Origin: Xylophilus rhododendri
Lineage (GTDB): Bacteria > Pseudomonadota > Gammaproteobacteria > Burkholderiales > Burkholderiaceae_C
Assembly (NCBI RefSeq): GCF_009906855.1
Contig: NZ_CP047650.1
Coordinates: 2,232,001-2,296,000 of the forward strand
DNA: 64,000 nucleotides
Reading direction: 5' to 3'
Below are positions 36,436-44,584 of this stretch, piece by piece. The position numbers were made by a program, and so were the translations under genes. Below the pieces are notes generated by a model. It was not told where the DNA came from. It searched no databases and was given only the letters and a program-made list of their open reading frames with translations. Positions within the stretch are counted from its first letter, which is position 1. Every line of letters begins with the position of its first letter.

Positions 36436-37110
36436 TCAGCGGGCGGTCCAGGCGTAGCGGCGTTCCAGCCGGCGCGACAGCAGCACCAGCGGCAGCAGCA
36501 GCAGCAGGTAGCCGATGGCGGCCATGGTCAGCGGCGTGGTGTTGGCGCCCTCGGCCAGGGCCTCGGAGGCGCGCGAGAGCATGTCGGGCACGGCCACGGT
36601 GGAGGCCAGGGCGGTGTTCTTGACGGTGGCCACCACGCGGCTGGTCAGCGGCGGCACCACCACCCGCACGGCCTGCGGCAGGATCACCAGGCGCAGCGTC
36701 CTGGCCAGGCCCAGGCCGGTGGAGCGGGCGGCGTCCCACTGGCCCTTGTGGATGCTGTTGAGGCCGGCCCAGAAGACCTCCTCGGCGAAGGCCATGAGGA
36801 TGGCGCTGAGCACCGCCCAGGCCACGAAGAAGCCCGGCAGGCGCAGGCCCAGCAGCGGCAGGCCGAAGTAGCAGACGATGATCAGCACCAGCGGCGGCAG
36901 CGCGCGGCAGATGTCGGCGAAGACCACGATCAGGAAATTGGCCGGCTTGAAGGCGAAGGTGCGCAGCGCCGCCAGCAGCAGCCCGCCGGCCAGGCCGGTG
37001 GCGACCACCAGCACGGCCATCTGCACCGTCTCCCACAGGCCGAAGGCGATCGAGGGCCCGTACTTCAGCATGAAGGCCGGGTTGAAGAAGTTGTCGACGA
37101 TGGGCGACAT
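36436..37110 (-). CDS. Polar amino-acid ABC transporter permease (HisQ/GlnP-like), first copy
   Basis: A 224-residue permease. Conserved [16 protein letters not shown] (about 68-83) and the EAA loop [21 protein letters not shown] (about 111-131) are visible. Its ATG shares one base with the ATPase stop (TGATG). It is clearly related to the following permease gene, as is normal for this importer class. Confidence 0.93.
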   Translation of the reverse strand: MSPIVDNFFNPAFMLKYGPSIAFGLWETVQMAVLVVATGLAGGLLLAALRTFAFKPANFLIVVFADICRALPPLVLIIVCYFGLPLLGLRLPGFFVAWAVLSAILMAFAEEVFWAGLNSIHKGQWDAARSTGLGLARTLRLVILPQAVRVVVPPLTSRVVATVKNTALASTVAVPDMLSRASEALAEGANTTPLTMAAIGYLLLLLPLVLLSRRLERRYAWTAR

Positions 37111-37916
37111 CAGCGCTCCACCTGCGAGAGGAACTCCCGCGTGCGCGCATGCTGCGGCTGGCCGAAGACCTGCTGCGCCGTGCCCTGCTCCACGATGGCG
37201 CCGTCGGCCATGAAGACCACGGTGTCGGCCGCCTCGCGGGCGAATCGCATCTCGTGGCTGACCACCATCATGGTCATGCCGCTGTCGCGCAGCTCGCGCA
37301 TGGTCTGCAGCACGCCGTTGACCAGCTCCGGATCGAGCGCGCTGGTGGGCTCGTCGAACAGCACCACCTTGGGCTGCAGCGCCAGGGTGCGGGCGATGCC
37401 CACGCGCTGCTGCTGTCCGCCCGAGAGCTGCGAGGGGAAATGCCCGGCGCGGTCGGACAGGCCCACGCGCTTCAACATGGCGTGGCCGATGGCGTCGGCC
37501 TCCTCGCGCCCCTTGCCCAGCACATGGCGCAGGGCCAGGGTGACGTTGCCCAGGGCGCTCATGTGCGGATAGAGGTTGAAGGACTGGAACACCATGCCCA
37601 TCTGCGTGCGCAGCCGGTTCACGTCCACATGGGGCGAGTAGATGTTCACGCCGTCGACCAGCACGTCGCCGGAGCTCAGCTCCTCCAGGCGGTTGCAGCA
37701 GCGCAGCAGCGTGCTCTTGCCCGAGCCCGAGGGCCCGATCAGGAAGACGCACTCACCCTGGCGCACCCGCAGGTCGATGCCCTTGAGCACCTCGGTCTGG
37801 CCGTAGCTCTTGCGCACCTTGACCAGCTCGACCACCGTCTTCGCCGGCGCTGCCTCGGGCGCGGCGGCCCGGGCCGCCTCGCCGGCCAGCCAGGTCTCTG
37901 CCGCCATGGCCTTCAT
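37110..37916 (-). CDS. Polar amino-acid ABC transporter ATP-binding protein (GlnQ/HisP-like)
   Basis: A 268-residue ATPase: Walker [10 protein letters not shown] (about 58-66), Q-loop [10 protein letters not shown], signature [13 protein letters not shown] (about 162), Walker [13 protein letters not shown] and switch His in [10 protein letters not shown] ~25-residue Ala-rich leader precedes the domain. Its ATG overlaps the binding-protein stop by four bases. Confidence 0.94.
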   Translation of the reverse strand: MKAMAAETWLAGEAARAAAPEAAPAKTVVELVKVRKSYGQTEVLKGIDLRVRQGECVFLIGPSGSGKSTLLRCCNRLEELSSGDVLVDGVNIYSPHVDVNRLRTQMGMVFQSFNLYPHMSALGNVTLALRHVLGKGREEADAIGHAMLKRVGLSDRAGHFPSQLSGGQQQRVGIARTLALQPKVVLFDEPTSALDPELVNGVLQTMRELRDSGMTMMVVSHEMRFAREAADTVVFMADGAIVEQGTAQQVFGQPQHARTREFLSQVER

Positions 37917-38764
37917 TTGCACTTCGGGGCGGGAACGCTGGCGTCGTAGCCGGCGAAGCCCGGCTGGCCGACACCGGCGCTGACCTTCATCATGGCGCCG
38001 TCGGGCAGCGCCTCCAGGCCGGTCCACTTCTTGTAGATGGCCGCCAGGGTGCCGTTCTTCTTCAGGCACTGCAGGGCCAGGTCGACCGCGTCGCGGTTGG
38101 CCTTGTCGTCCTTGCGGAAGCCGTAGCCGTAGACCTCGCCGTTGTTGATCACGTAGTCGGAGGTGGCCAGCACCGGGCTCTGCTTGGCCACGTAGCCGGC
38201 GACGGCGCTGTAGACCAGGGCGGCGTCGGTCTGGCCGCTGGCCACCGACTGGATGGCGTCGCTGTTCTTGTCGTAGCGGTTGATGGTCCAGCCGAATTCG
38301 GCCTGGCGGGCGGTGAGCCACTTGTCGAACAGGTTGCCCTTGTTGACGGCGATGACCTTGCCCTTGAGGTCGGCGGGCGTGCTGACCTTCACGCCGCCCT
38401 TCTTCAGCACGAACTGGTAGGTGGCGTCGCCGTAGGCCTGGGCGAACAGCACCTGCTCGGAACGCTCCTTGGTGATCATGGCCGGCGACAGCACCATGTC
38501 GAACTTCTTGGCGTTGAGGCCGGCGAAGGTTGTGGACCAGGGCTGGTCCATCACCTCGATGGTCTTGCCCATCTCCTTGGACAGCGCCGCGGCGATGTCG
38601 ATGTCGATGCCCTCGTAGCCGCCGCTGGGCTTGGCCGAGGAGAAGGGCTGGTAGCCCACGTCGGAGGCGGCCACGATCTTGCCCTCGGCGTGGACCGCGC
38701 CGCAGAACAGCAGGGACACGAAGAGCAGGGGCCGCAGGCGGGAGAGGTCTCGGGTAGCAGGCAT
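37913..38764 (-). CDS. Amino-acid ABC transporter periplasmic binding protein (SBP family 3)
   Basis: A 283-residue binding protein. The signal peptide is short (basic MPATRDLSRLRP, hydrophobic LLFVSLLFCGA, cleavage after VHA). The mature part opens KIVAASDVGYQPFSS..GGYEGIDIDIAAAL, the family-3 signature; DMVLSPAMITKERSE and a Cys-containing tail complete it. Start ATG 38764 is supported by AAGGA eight bases upstream; an in-frame ATG at 38773 is too close to that site. First gene of the 22-kb minus-strand locus and divergent to the MocR-type regulator. Ligand unknown, but polar amino acids or related compounds are usual. Confidence 0.93.
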   Translation of the reverse strand: MPATRDLSRLRPLLFVSLLFCGAVHAEGKIVAASDVGYQPFSSAKPSGGYEGIDIDIAAALSKEMGKTIEVMDQPWSTTFAGLNAKKFDMVLSPAMITKERSEQVLFAQAYGDATYQFVLKKGGVKVSTPADLKGKVIAVNKGNLFDKWLTARQAEFGWTINRYDKNSDAIQSVASGQTDAALVYSAVAGYVAKQSPVLATSDYVINNGEVYGYGFRKDDKANRDAVDLALQCLKKNGTLAAIYKKWTGLEALPDGAMMKVSAGVGQPGFAGYDASVPAPKCK

Positions 38765-38787
38765 CGGGCGCATCCTTAAAAAGAAAA

Positions 38788-38813
38788 GTTCTACTGAGTG
38801 GAACAAGGTTCTA
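38788..38813. promoter_or_regulatory. Candidate MocR-type direct-repeat operator
   Basis: GTTCTA occurs at 38788-38793 and again at 38808-38813, 20 bases apart (two helical turns), with GAAC at 38801-38804 between them. MocR regulators typically bind direct repeats in their divergent promoter. It stands 24 bases before the SBP start on the minus strand and about 90 before the MocR gene, in the 130-base divergent gap, a locally AT-rich stretch. Confidence 0.4.
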
Positions 38814-38903
38814 TTTATGGATGAGCAACATGCATGCCAGCGCGGCGGCACGCATTCGGTGCGGCGTTTCGGGGGGCTGCGGGGCAGGACGTACAGTCGC
38901 CCC

Positions 38904-40316
38904 ATGCTCACCCGCACCGCATCGCAGACCCTGACCGAGCAGCTGGCCGGCCGCTTCGCCGAGCGCATCCGCGCCCGGCTGCTGGCGCCGGGGGCCCGGC
39001 TGCCCTCGGTGCGCGAATGCGCGCGCCAGCACGAGGTCAGCCCGCACACGGTAGTGGCCGCCTACGACGTGCTGCTGGCCCAGGGCCTGGTGGAGGCGCG
39101 GCGCCAGCGCGGCTTCTTCGTGCGCGACACGCTGGCCCTGCCGGTGCCGCCCGCGGCTGCCGGCCAGGCGCCCGATGCCGGTCCGCTGCCGGCGGGCTCC
39201 GGCATGCATGCCACCGCGCTGATCCGCGGCATGTTCCACCAGTCTTCCCGGCCGCAGCCGGGCTCGGGTGTGCTGCCGGCCGACTGGATCGACCTGCCGG
39301 CCCTGCCGGCCGCCGTGCGCAAGGTGGCCGCCAGCAAGGCCTGGGCGAAGGCCTCGCTGCAATACGGCGAACCGATGGGCGATGCCGGCCTGCGCGCCCT
39401 GCTGGCGCACCGGCTGGCGGCGCAGCACATACCGGCGACGGCCGAACAGATCATGACCACCGTGGGCGCCACCCATGCGCTGGACATCGTCAGCCGCACC
39501 CTGCTGAAGGCCGGCGATCCGGTGCTGGTGGAGGAGCCGGGCTGGTCGGTGGAATTCGCCCGGCTCGAAGCCCTGGGCATGCGGGTGCTGCCGGTGCCGC
39601 GCCGCGCCGACGGGCCCGACCTGGACGTCATGGCGCGTTACTGCCAGACCCATGCGCCCAGGCTCTTCGTGAGTGTGAGTGTGCTGCACAACCCCACCGG
39701 CTACAGCCTGGCGCCGGGCGCGGCGCACCGGCTGCTGCAGCTGGCGCAGGCCTTCGATTTCCACATCGTCGAGGACGACACCTACGGCCACATCGCGCCC
39801 GAACACGCCACCCGGCTGACCGCCCTGGACGGCCTGCAGCGCACCATCTACGTGGGCGGCTTCGCCAAGATCCTGGCGCCCAACTGGCGTGTGGGCTACC
39901 TGGCCGCGCCGGCGCCCCTGGTGGAACGCCTGCTCGACACCAAGCTGCTGGCCACGCTGACCACCCCCACCCTGCTGGAGCAGGCTCTCGCCATCTGCAT
40001 GGAACAGGGCCAGCTGCGCCGCCATGCCGAGCGGGTGCGCATCCGGCTGGATGCGGCGCGCAACCGCAGCGTGGAGCTGGCGCGCGCGGCCGGCTGCGTG
40101 TTCGCCGCCGAGCCGGCGGGGCTGTTCGGCTGGGTGGATACCGGGGTCGATACCGATTTGCTGGCCCAGCGGATGTTCGACGATGGCTATCTGCTGGCGC
40201 CGGGCGCCTTGTTCCTCGCCGGCCGGCAGGCGTCCACCCTGATGCGCATCAACTTCGCGACCACGCAGGACGCGGCCTTCTGGAGCGCCTTCTCGCGGGT
40301 GCGCGCCACGCTCTAG
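38904..40316 (+). CDS. MocR-type GntR-family regulator with aminotransferase-like domain
   Basis: A 470-residue chimeric regulator. Residues 1-75 form a GntR winged helix (LPSVRECARQHEVSPHTVVAAYDVLLAQG). The rest (about 110-470) is a fold-type I aminotransferase domain with NPTGY, EDDTYGHIAPE and GGFAKILAPNWRVGY, which keeps the PLP Lys (about 322). Such proteins sense PLP adducts of amino compounds and often control a divergent transporter or catabolic gene. It is divergent from the amino-acid importer at the head of the 22-kb locus, so control of that locus is the natural guess. No ribosome site is visible before ATG 38904. Confidence 0.92.
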   Translation: MLTRTASQTLTEQLAGRFAERIRARLLAPGARLPSVRECARQHEVSPHTVVAAYDVLLAQGLVEARRQRGFFVRDTLALPVPPAAAGQAPDAGPLPAGSGMHATALIRGMFHQSSRPQPGSGVLPADWIDLPALPAAVRKVAASKAWAKASLQYGEPMGDAGLRALLAHRLAAQHIPATAEQIMTTVGATHALDIVSRTLLKAGDPVLVEEPGWSVEFARLEALGMRVLPVPRRADGPDLDVMARYCQTHAPRLFVSVSVLHNPTGYSLAPGAAHRLLQLAQAFDFHIVEDDTYGHIAPEHATRLTALDGLQRTIYVGGFAKILAPNWRVGYLAAPAPLVERLLDTKLLATLTTPTLLEQALAICMEQGQLRRHAERVRIRLDAARNRSVELARAAGCVFAAEPAGLFGWVDTGVDTDLLAQRMFDDGYLLAPGALFLAGRQASTLMRINFATTQDAAFWSAFSRVRATL

Positions 40317-40348
40317 CTCCGACAAACGAATCCCGCAGAAGCCACGCC

Positions 40349-41833
40349 ATGGACATCACCGCTGCGCCCCCCACCGCCACCGAGCAGCGCGCCGCCGTCG
40401 CCGCCCTTTCGCAGGTGCTGCCCGCGCACGCCATCCTGTGGCAGAGCGAGGACACCACACCCTACGAATGCGACGGCCTGAGCGCCTACCGCCAGCGGCC
40501 GATGGCCGTGGTGCTGCCCGAGACCGAGGACCAGGTGCAGGCCGTGCTGCGCACCTGCCACCGCCTGGGCGTGCCGGTGGTGGCGCGCGGCGCGGGCACG
40601 GGGCTGTCCGGCGGCGCCCTGCCGCACGCACGCGGCGTGACGCTGTCGCTGGCGCGCTTCAACAAGATCCTGAAGATCGACGCCCGCGCCCGCACCGCCA
40701 TCGTGCAGTGCGGCGTTCGCAACCTGGCGATCAGCGAGGCGGCCGCGCCGCACGGCCTCTACTACGCGCCCGACCCGTCCAGCCAGATCGCCTGCACCAT
40801 CGGCGGCAACGTGGCCGAGAACTCCGGCGGCGTGCACTGCCTGAAATACGGCCTGACGGTGCACAACGTGTTGCGCGCCCGTGGTTTCACCGCCGACGGC
40901 GAGCCGGTGGAGTTCGGCTCCGAGGCGCTGGACGTGGCCGGCCTGGACCTGCTGGCCGTGCTGGTCGGCAGCGAAGGCATGCTGGCGGTGGTGACCGAGG
41001 TCACCGTGCGACTGGTGCCCAAGCCACGCCTGGCGCGCTGCATCATGGCCAGCTTCGACGACATCCGCAAAGCCGGCGACGCGGTGGCCGCGGTGATCGC
41101 CGCCGGCATCATCCCGGCCGGCCTGGAGATGATGGACAAACCCATGACCATCGCCGTCGAGGACTATGTGCACGCCGGCTACGACCTGGAAGCCGAGGCC
41201 ATCCTGCTCTGCGAATCCGACGGCACACCCGAGGAGGTGGCCGAGGAGATAGACCGCATGACCGCCGTGCTGCGCGGCTGCGGCGCCACCGCCATCACCT
41301 GCAGCGCCGACGAGGCCGAGCGCCTGCGTTTCTGGAGCGGCCGCAAGAACGCCTTCCCCGCCTCCGGCCGCATCAGCCCCGACTACATGTGCCTGGATTC
41401 GACCATTCCGCGCAAGCGCCTGGCCGACATCCTGCTCGCCATCCAGGCGATGGAGCAGAAGTACGGCCTGCGCTGCTGCAACGTCTTCCATGCCGGCGAC
41501 GGCAACCTGCATCCGCTGGTGCTCTTCGATGCCAACGATCCGGACCAGCTGCACCGCTGCGAACTCTTCGGCGCCGACATCCTGGAGACCAGCGTGGCCA
41601 TGGGCGGCACGGTGTCGGGCGAACATGGCGTGGGCGTGGAGAAGCTCAACAGCATGTGTGTGCAGTTCAGCGCCGAGGAGAACGCGCAGATGCTGGGCGT
41701 CAAGCATGCGTTCGACCCGGCCAGCGTGCTGAACCCGGGCAAGGTCATCCCCACCCTGGCCCGCTGCGCCGAGTACGGCCGGGAAGTGGTGCGCGGCGGG
41801 GTGCAGAGGTTTGCGGAGCTGCCCAGGTTCTAG
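40349..41833 (+). CDS. glcD: FAD-linked oxidase, glycolate oxidase GlcD-like
   Basis: A 494-residue flavoprotein of the vanillyl-alcohol-oxidase superfamily. PVVARGAGTGLSGGALPHARG (about 75-95) is the FAD-pyrophosphate loop; SQIACTIGGNVAENSGGVHC (about 145-164) the second FAD stretch; VFHAGDGNLHPLVLFD (about 380-395) and GTVSGEHGVGVEK the C-terminal substrate region. In E. coli GlcD works with GlcE and GlcF, but neither is adjacent here. It may be an orphan D-2-hydroxyacid dehydrogenase (D-lactate-like) or borrow partners elsewhere. It lies 32 bases after the MocR gene and may be in the same transcript. Confidence 0.9.
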   Translation: MDITAAPPTATEQRAAVAALSQVLPAHAILWQSEDTTPYECDGLSAYRQRPMAVVLPETEDQVQAVLRTCHRLGVPVVARGAGTGLSGGALPHARGVTLSLARFNKILKIDARARTAIVQCGVRNLAISEAAAPHGLYYAPDPSSQIACTIGGNVAENSGGVHCLKYGLTVHNVLRARGFTADGEPVEFGSEALDVAGLDLLAVLVGSEGMLAVVTEVTVRLVPKPRLARCIMASFDDIRKAGDAVAAVIAAGIIPAGLEMMDKPMTIAVEDYVHAGYDLEAEAILLCESDGTPEEVAEEIDRMTAVLRGCGATAITCSADEAERLRFWSGRKNAFPASGRISPDYMCLDSTIPRKRLADILLAIQAMEQKYGLRCCNVFHAGDGNLHPLVLFDANDPDQLHRCELFGADILETSVAMGGTVSGEHGVGVEKLNSMCVQFSAEENAQMLGVKHAFDPASVLNPGKVIPTLARCAEYGREVVRGGVQRFAELPRF

Positions 41834-41899
41834 TCCGGCCGGACCGGCCAGGCGGCATTAGTCCGCAAACACAAAGATACATATTTTGGAGACGGACTC

Positions 41900-43339
41900 T
41901 CAGCCGCCCAGCCGCTTCATCAGCGCCGCCGCATCCTCGCCCGAGTTGCGCCGCTCGGGCAGCTGCATGCCGCGCACATCGATGCGCAGCTCCTTCACCA
42001 GCTCGCGGAACTCCGCCAGGGCCAGCACGCCGTCGATACGCCGGCGCGCGCCGAGCGCATCGGAGAAGGGCAGGTAGAACCAGAGACGGTCGCCGTTGAT
42101 GCGAGTGGTGTTGTCCGAGGCGCGGATCAGGCCGCGCAGCTGGCGCGCGAACTCGGCCAGGCTCAGCGTCAGCCGGGTGGCCAGGGGGCTGCCGTCCTGC
42201 AGCAGGCCGGTGTCGTGCAGGGAGACCAGCAGCAGGCCGAAGCCCACCTCGGCGCGGCGCGACTGCGCGGCCAGCGCCCAGTCCACCGTGCGGATGAACT
42301 CCTGCGGCTGCACCGAGTTGAGGGTGTCGAACACCGCCAGCGGCTGCTGGCGCGAGCCGGTGCGCAGATAGGCCTGGCCGGCGGCGGTCAGGCGCAGGGA
42401 GGCGATCTCGCGGATCTCCAGTTCGTCCGGGCTGCAGACGTGGTCGCAGTCCAGGCAATGGGCCTGCGTCACGCTGGTGGCGAAGGCCTTCTGGCAGTGG
42501 CCGCAGACCTGCTGCAGGATGGGCTCCTCCTCGTCCACGCCGATGTTCGGCTCGGCCGCATCGCAGCGCGGGCAGACCAGGCCGTCGCGGCGCAGGAAGT
42601 CGCTTTCCGGCGCCACGTAGCCGCAGGCGAAACAGGGCAAGGCGGCGGTGGTGCGGATGTCCAGGCCACCGCAGGTCGGGCAGACCTCCACGAAATGGAT
42701 GTGCGCACTGTTGCAGCGGCAGCAGTGGCGGGTGCGGTCGACCAGCTTGGCGGGCTCCAGCAGGCGGCCGCGCAGCATGGTGGCCAGGCAGGAGCCGACG
42801 TCGTCGTGCGGGCTGGCCAGCGCCTCGGCCAGGGGATAGCGGTAGAGCAACTTGTGGCGCCGGTCGCGCTCGGGCCAGAGCTGGCTGCCCTCGCGCACCT
42901 GCAGGAAATACAGCAGGCGCTCGATCAGCGGCAGGCCGTTGGGCGACAGGCCCAGTTCCTCGCGGGCGGCGCGGGCGCGGTCGCAGATGTCCAGCGCGTC
43001 GACCAGGTCGGCCGCGGCATCGGCCAGCGGCGCCGTGCGGCCCGGCGCCGAGAGCACCGGCAGATACCACCAGGGCGAGCGGCGGATGCGGTCGAGCAGC
43101 GCATCGGCGTCGCTCGCCTTCAGGCCGCGGCCCAGGTAGAAGCCGGCCGGCTCCTCGGTCAGCCGGGCCACGTCGGCCCACTGGTGCACGGCGCGCTCCC
43201 GCGGCCGGGCGGGCCAGGGGGCGCTGTCGGCCCGAAAGATCAGCAAGGGGGGCAGGTCGGGATCGGCGAGATCGGCCGCATCGACGGCGAAGGACGCAGC
43301 GATCTGCTGCGGCGCGGGCATGGCGAGCTGCATGGACAT
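41900..43339 (-). CDS. TackOD1-like zinc-ribbon protein with degenerate GGDEF-like C-terminus
   Basis: A 479-residue cytoplasmic protein. The centre (about 205-325) has six closely spaced Cys pairs: CCRCNSAH (206-209), VCPTCGG (220-223), PCFACGYVAPE (236-239), VCPRCD (256-259), CGHCQ (279-282), CLDCD (295-298), followed by LRLTAAGQAYLRTG. Pattern and order match the 'Thaumarchaeal output domain 1' metal-binding module. The C-terminal part (about 335-470) resembles a diguanylate-cyclase fold, but where GGDEF is expected it reads NGDRL (415-419), so no catalysis is likely. The N-terminal ~200 residues are unassigned. ATG 43339 has an AGGA site eight bases upstream. Convergent with glcD. Role unknown; a sensor or output adapter is a reasonable guess. 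Confidence 0.78.
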   Translation of the reverse strand: MSMQLAMPAPQQIAASFAVDAADLADPDLPPLLIFRADSAPWPARPRERAVHQWADVARLTEEPAGFYLGRGLKASDADALLDRIRRSPWWYLPVLSAPGRTAPLADAAADLVDALDICDRARAAREELGLSPNGLPLIERLLYFLQVREGSQLWPERDRRHKLLYRYPLAEALASPHDDVGSCLATMLRGRLLEPAKLVDRTRHCCRCNSAHIHFVEVCPTCGGLDIRTTAALPCFACGYVAPESDFLRRDGLVCPRCDAAEPNIGVDEEEPILQQVCGHCQKAFATSVTQAHCLDCDHVCSPDELEIREIASLRLTAAGQAYLRTGSRQQPLAVFDTLNSVQPQEFIRTVDWALAAQSRRAEVGFGLLLVSLHDTGLLQDGSPLATRLTLSLAEFARQLRGLIRASDNTTRINGDRLWFYLPFSDALGARRRIDGVLALAEFRELVKELRIDVRGMQLPERRNSGEDAAALMKRLGG

Positions 43340-43468
43340 GAGATCGATTCCTGAAACGGCGGGAGCGGCGTTCCCGGCACGGCGGCGGGCTGGCGGCTCG
43401 GATGGGTGGAAAAAGCGAAATCGATTATTCGAGGCGACCCCAAATGCATGCGCCCACTTACAGCAGTA

Positions 43469-43498
43469 AAACAATTGATTGCATGTAAACAATCGATT
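43469..43498. promoter_or_regulatory. AT-rich 12-base direct repeat in divergent gap before arginase
   Basis: AAACAATTGATT (43469-43480) and AAACAATCGATT (43487-43498) are 18 bases apart and differ at one base. They lie 76-105 bases before the arginase start in a 234-base gap much richer in A+T than its surroundings, divergent to the TackOD1-like gene. They could be a regulator site; the binding protein is not known. No other element was recognised in 43340-43573. Confidence 0.4.
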
Positions 43499-43573
43499 CA
43501 AGAAAACCCGCATCCGGAGCCCCTATGCCGCCTCGCGCACAATTCCTTTTTTGCTCGTTCCGGAGGCTCCGCC

Positions 43574-44482
43574 ATGCAGACCCGTGTCCACCTGATAGGC
43601 GCGCCGACCGACGTCGGCGCCAGCGTGCGCGGCTGCAGCATGGGCCCCGAGGCGCTGCGGGTGGCCGGCATCGCCCCGGCCTTGCGCCAGCTGGGCCTGG
43701 AGGTGCAGGACCAGGGCAATCTGGCCGGCCCGCTGGCGCTGGAGCGGGCCTCGGCCCACGAGCCGCACCACAACCTGGAAGAGGTGGTGGCCTGGAACCG
43801 GGCGGTGTTCGATGCGGTGTCGCTCTCGCTGGCCGAGGACGCGGTGCCGGTGATGATGGGCGGCGACCACTGCCTGGCGATCGGCTCGATCAGCGCGGTG
43901 GCGGCGCATTGCCGGCGCGAAGGCAAGCCGCTGCGGGTGCTCTGGCTGGATGCCCATACCGATGTGAACACCGAGGCCACCAGCCCCAGCGGCAATCTGC
44001 ACGGCATGCCGGTGGCCTGCCTGCTGGGGCGCGGGCCGGCGGCGCTCAGCGGCTGGAGCGGCAGTGCCCAGGCGATCCGCGCGCAGGACATCGATTTCCT
44101 GGGCATCCGCAGCGTGGACCCGGGCGAGCGCCTGGCCATCCGCAGCTTCGGCCTGTCGGTCTACGACATGCGCTACATCGACGAGCACGGCATGCGCGCG
44201 GCCATGACCGAGGCCTTGATGGACGTGGACGACAACACCCATCTGCATGTGAGTTTCGACGTCGACTGCCTGGACCCGGCCGACGCGCCCGGCGTGGGCA
44301 CCGCGGTGCGCGGCGGGCCCAGCTACCGCGAGATGCAGCTGTGCATGGAGATGATCGCGGACACCGGGCGGCTCGGCTCGCTCGACGTGGTGGAGGTCAA
44401 TCCCGCGCTCGACGTGCGCAACCGCACGGCGGAAGTGGCGGTGGAGCTGCTGCAGAGCCTGTTCGGCCAGAGCACGCTCTAA
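43574..44482 (+). CDS. rocF: Arginase
   Basis: A 302-residue ureohydrolase, manganese dependent, hydrolysing arginine to ornithine and urea. The three metal motifs are GGDHCLAIGS (about 94-103), DAHTDVNT (about 121-128) and SFDVDCLDPADAPG (about 227-240). The N-terminal VHLIGAPTDVGASVRGCSMGPEALR is arginase-like rather than agmatinase-like, as is the length. A GGAGG site seven bases before ATG 43574 supports the start. It stands alone, with an MFS transporter after it and an AT-rich repeat-containing promoter before it. Agmatinase-family alternatives are unlikely. Confidence 0.9.
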   Translation: MQTRVHLIGAPTDVGASVRGCSMGPEALRVAGIAPALRQLGLEVQDQGNLAGPLALERASAHEPHHNLEEVVAWNRAVFDAVSLSLAEDAVPVMMGGDHCLAIGSISAVAAHCRREGKPLRVLWLDAHTDVNTEATSPSGNLHGMPVACLLGRGPAALSGWSGSAQAIRAQDIDFLGIRSVDPGERLAIRSFGLSVYDMRYIDEHGMRAAMTEALMDVDDNTHLHVSFDVDCLDPADAPGVGTAVRGGPSYREMQLCMEMIADTGRLGSLDVVEVNPALDVRNRTAEVAVELLQSLFGQSTL

Positions 44483-44584
44483 ACCAGAGCACCCGGCACA
44501 GGCTTGGGGCGTGCTGCGGGCGAGCCAGGGCGATCGCTGCTAGGCTCATGGGCTTTTCGCAGCGCGATACCGCCCCTTCACGCC

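Noticed and set aside
41834..41843. Ten-base palindrome TCCGGCCGGA after glcD
   Set aside because: Too short, with no T run; palindromes of this type are frequent in such GC-rich sequence.
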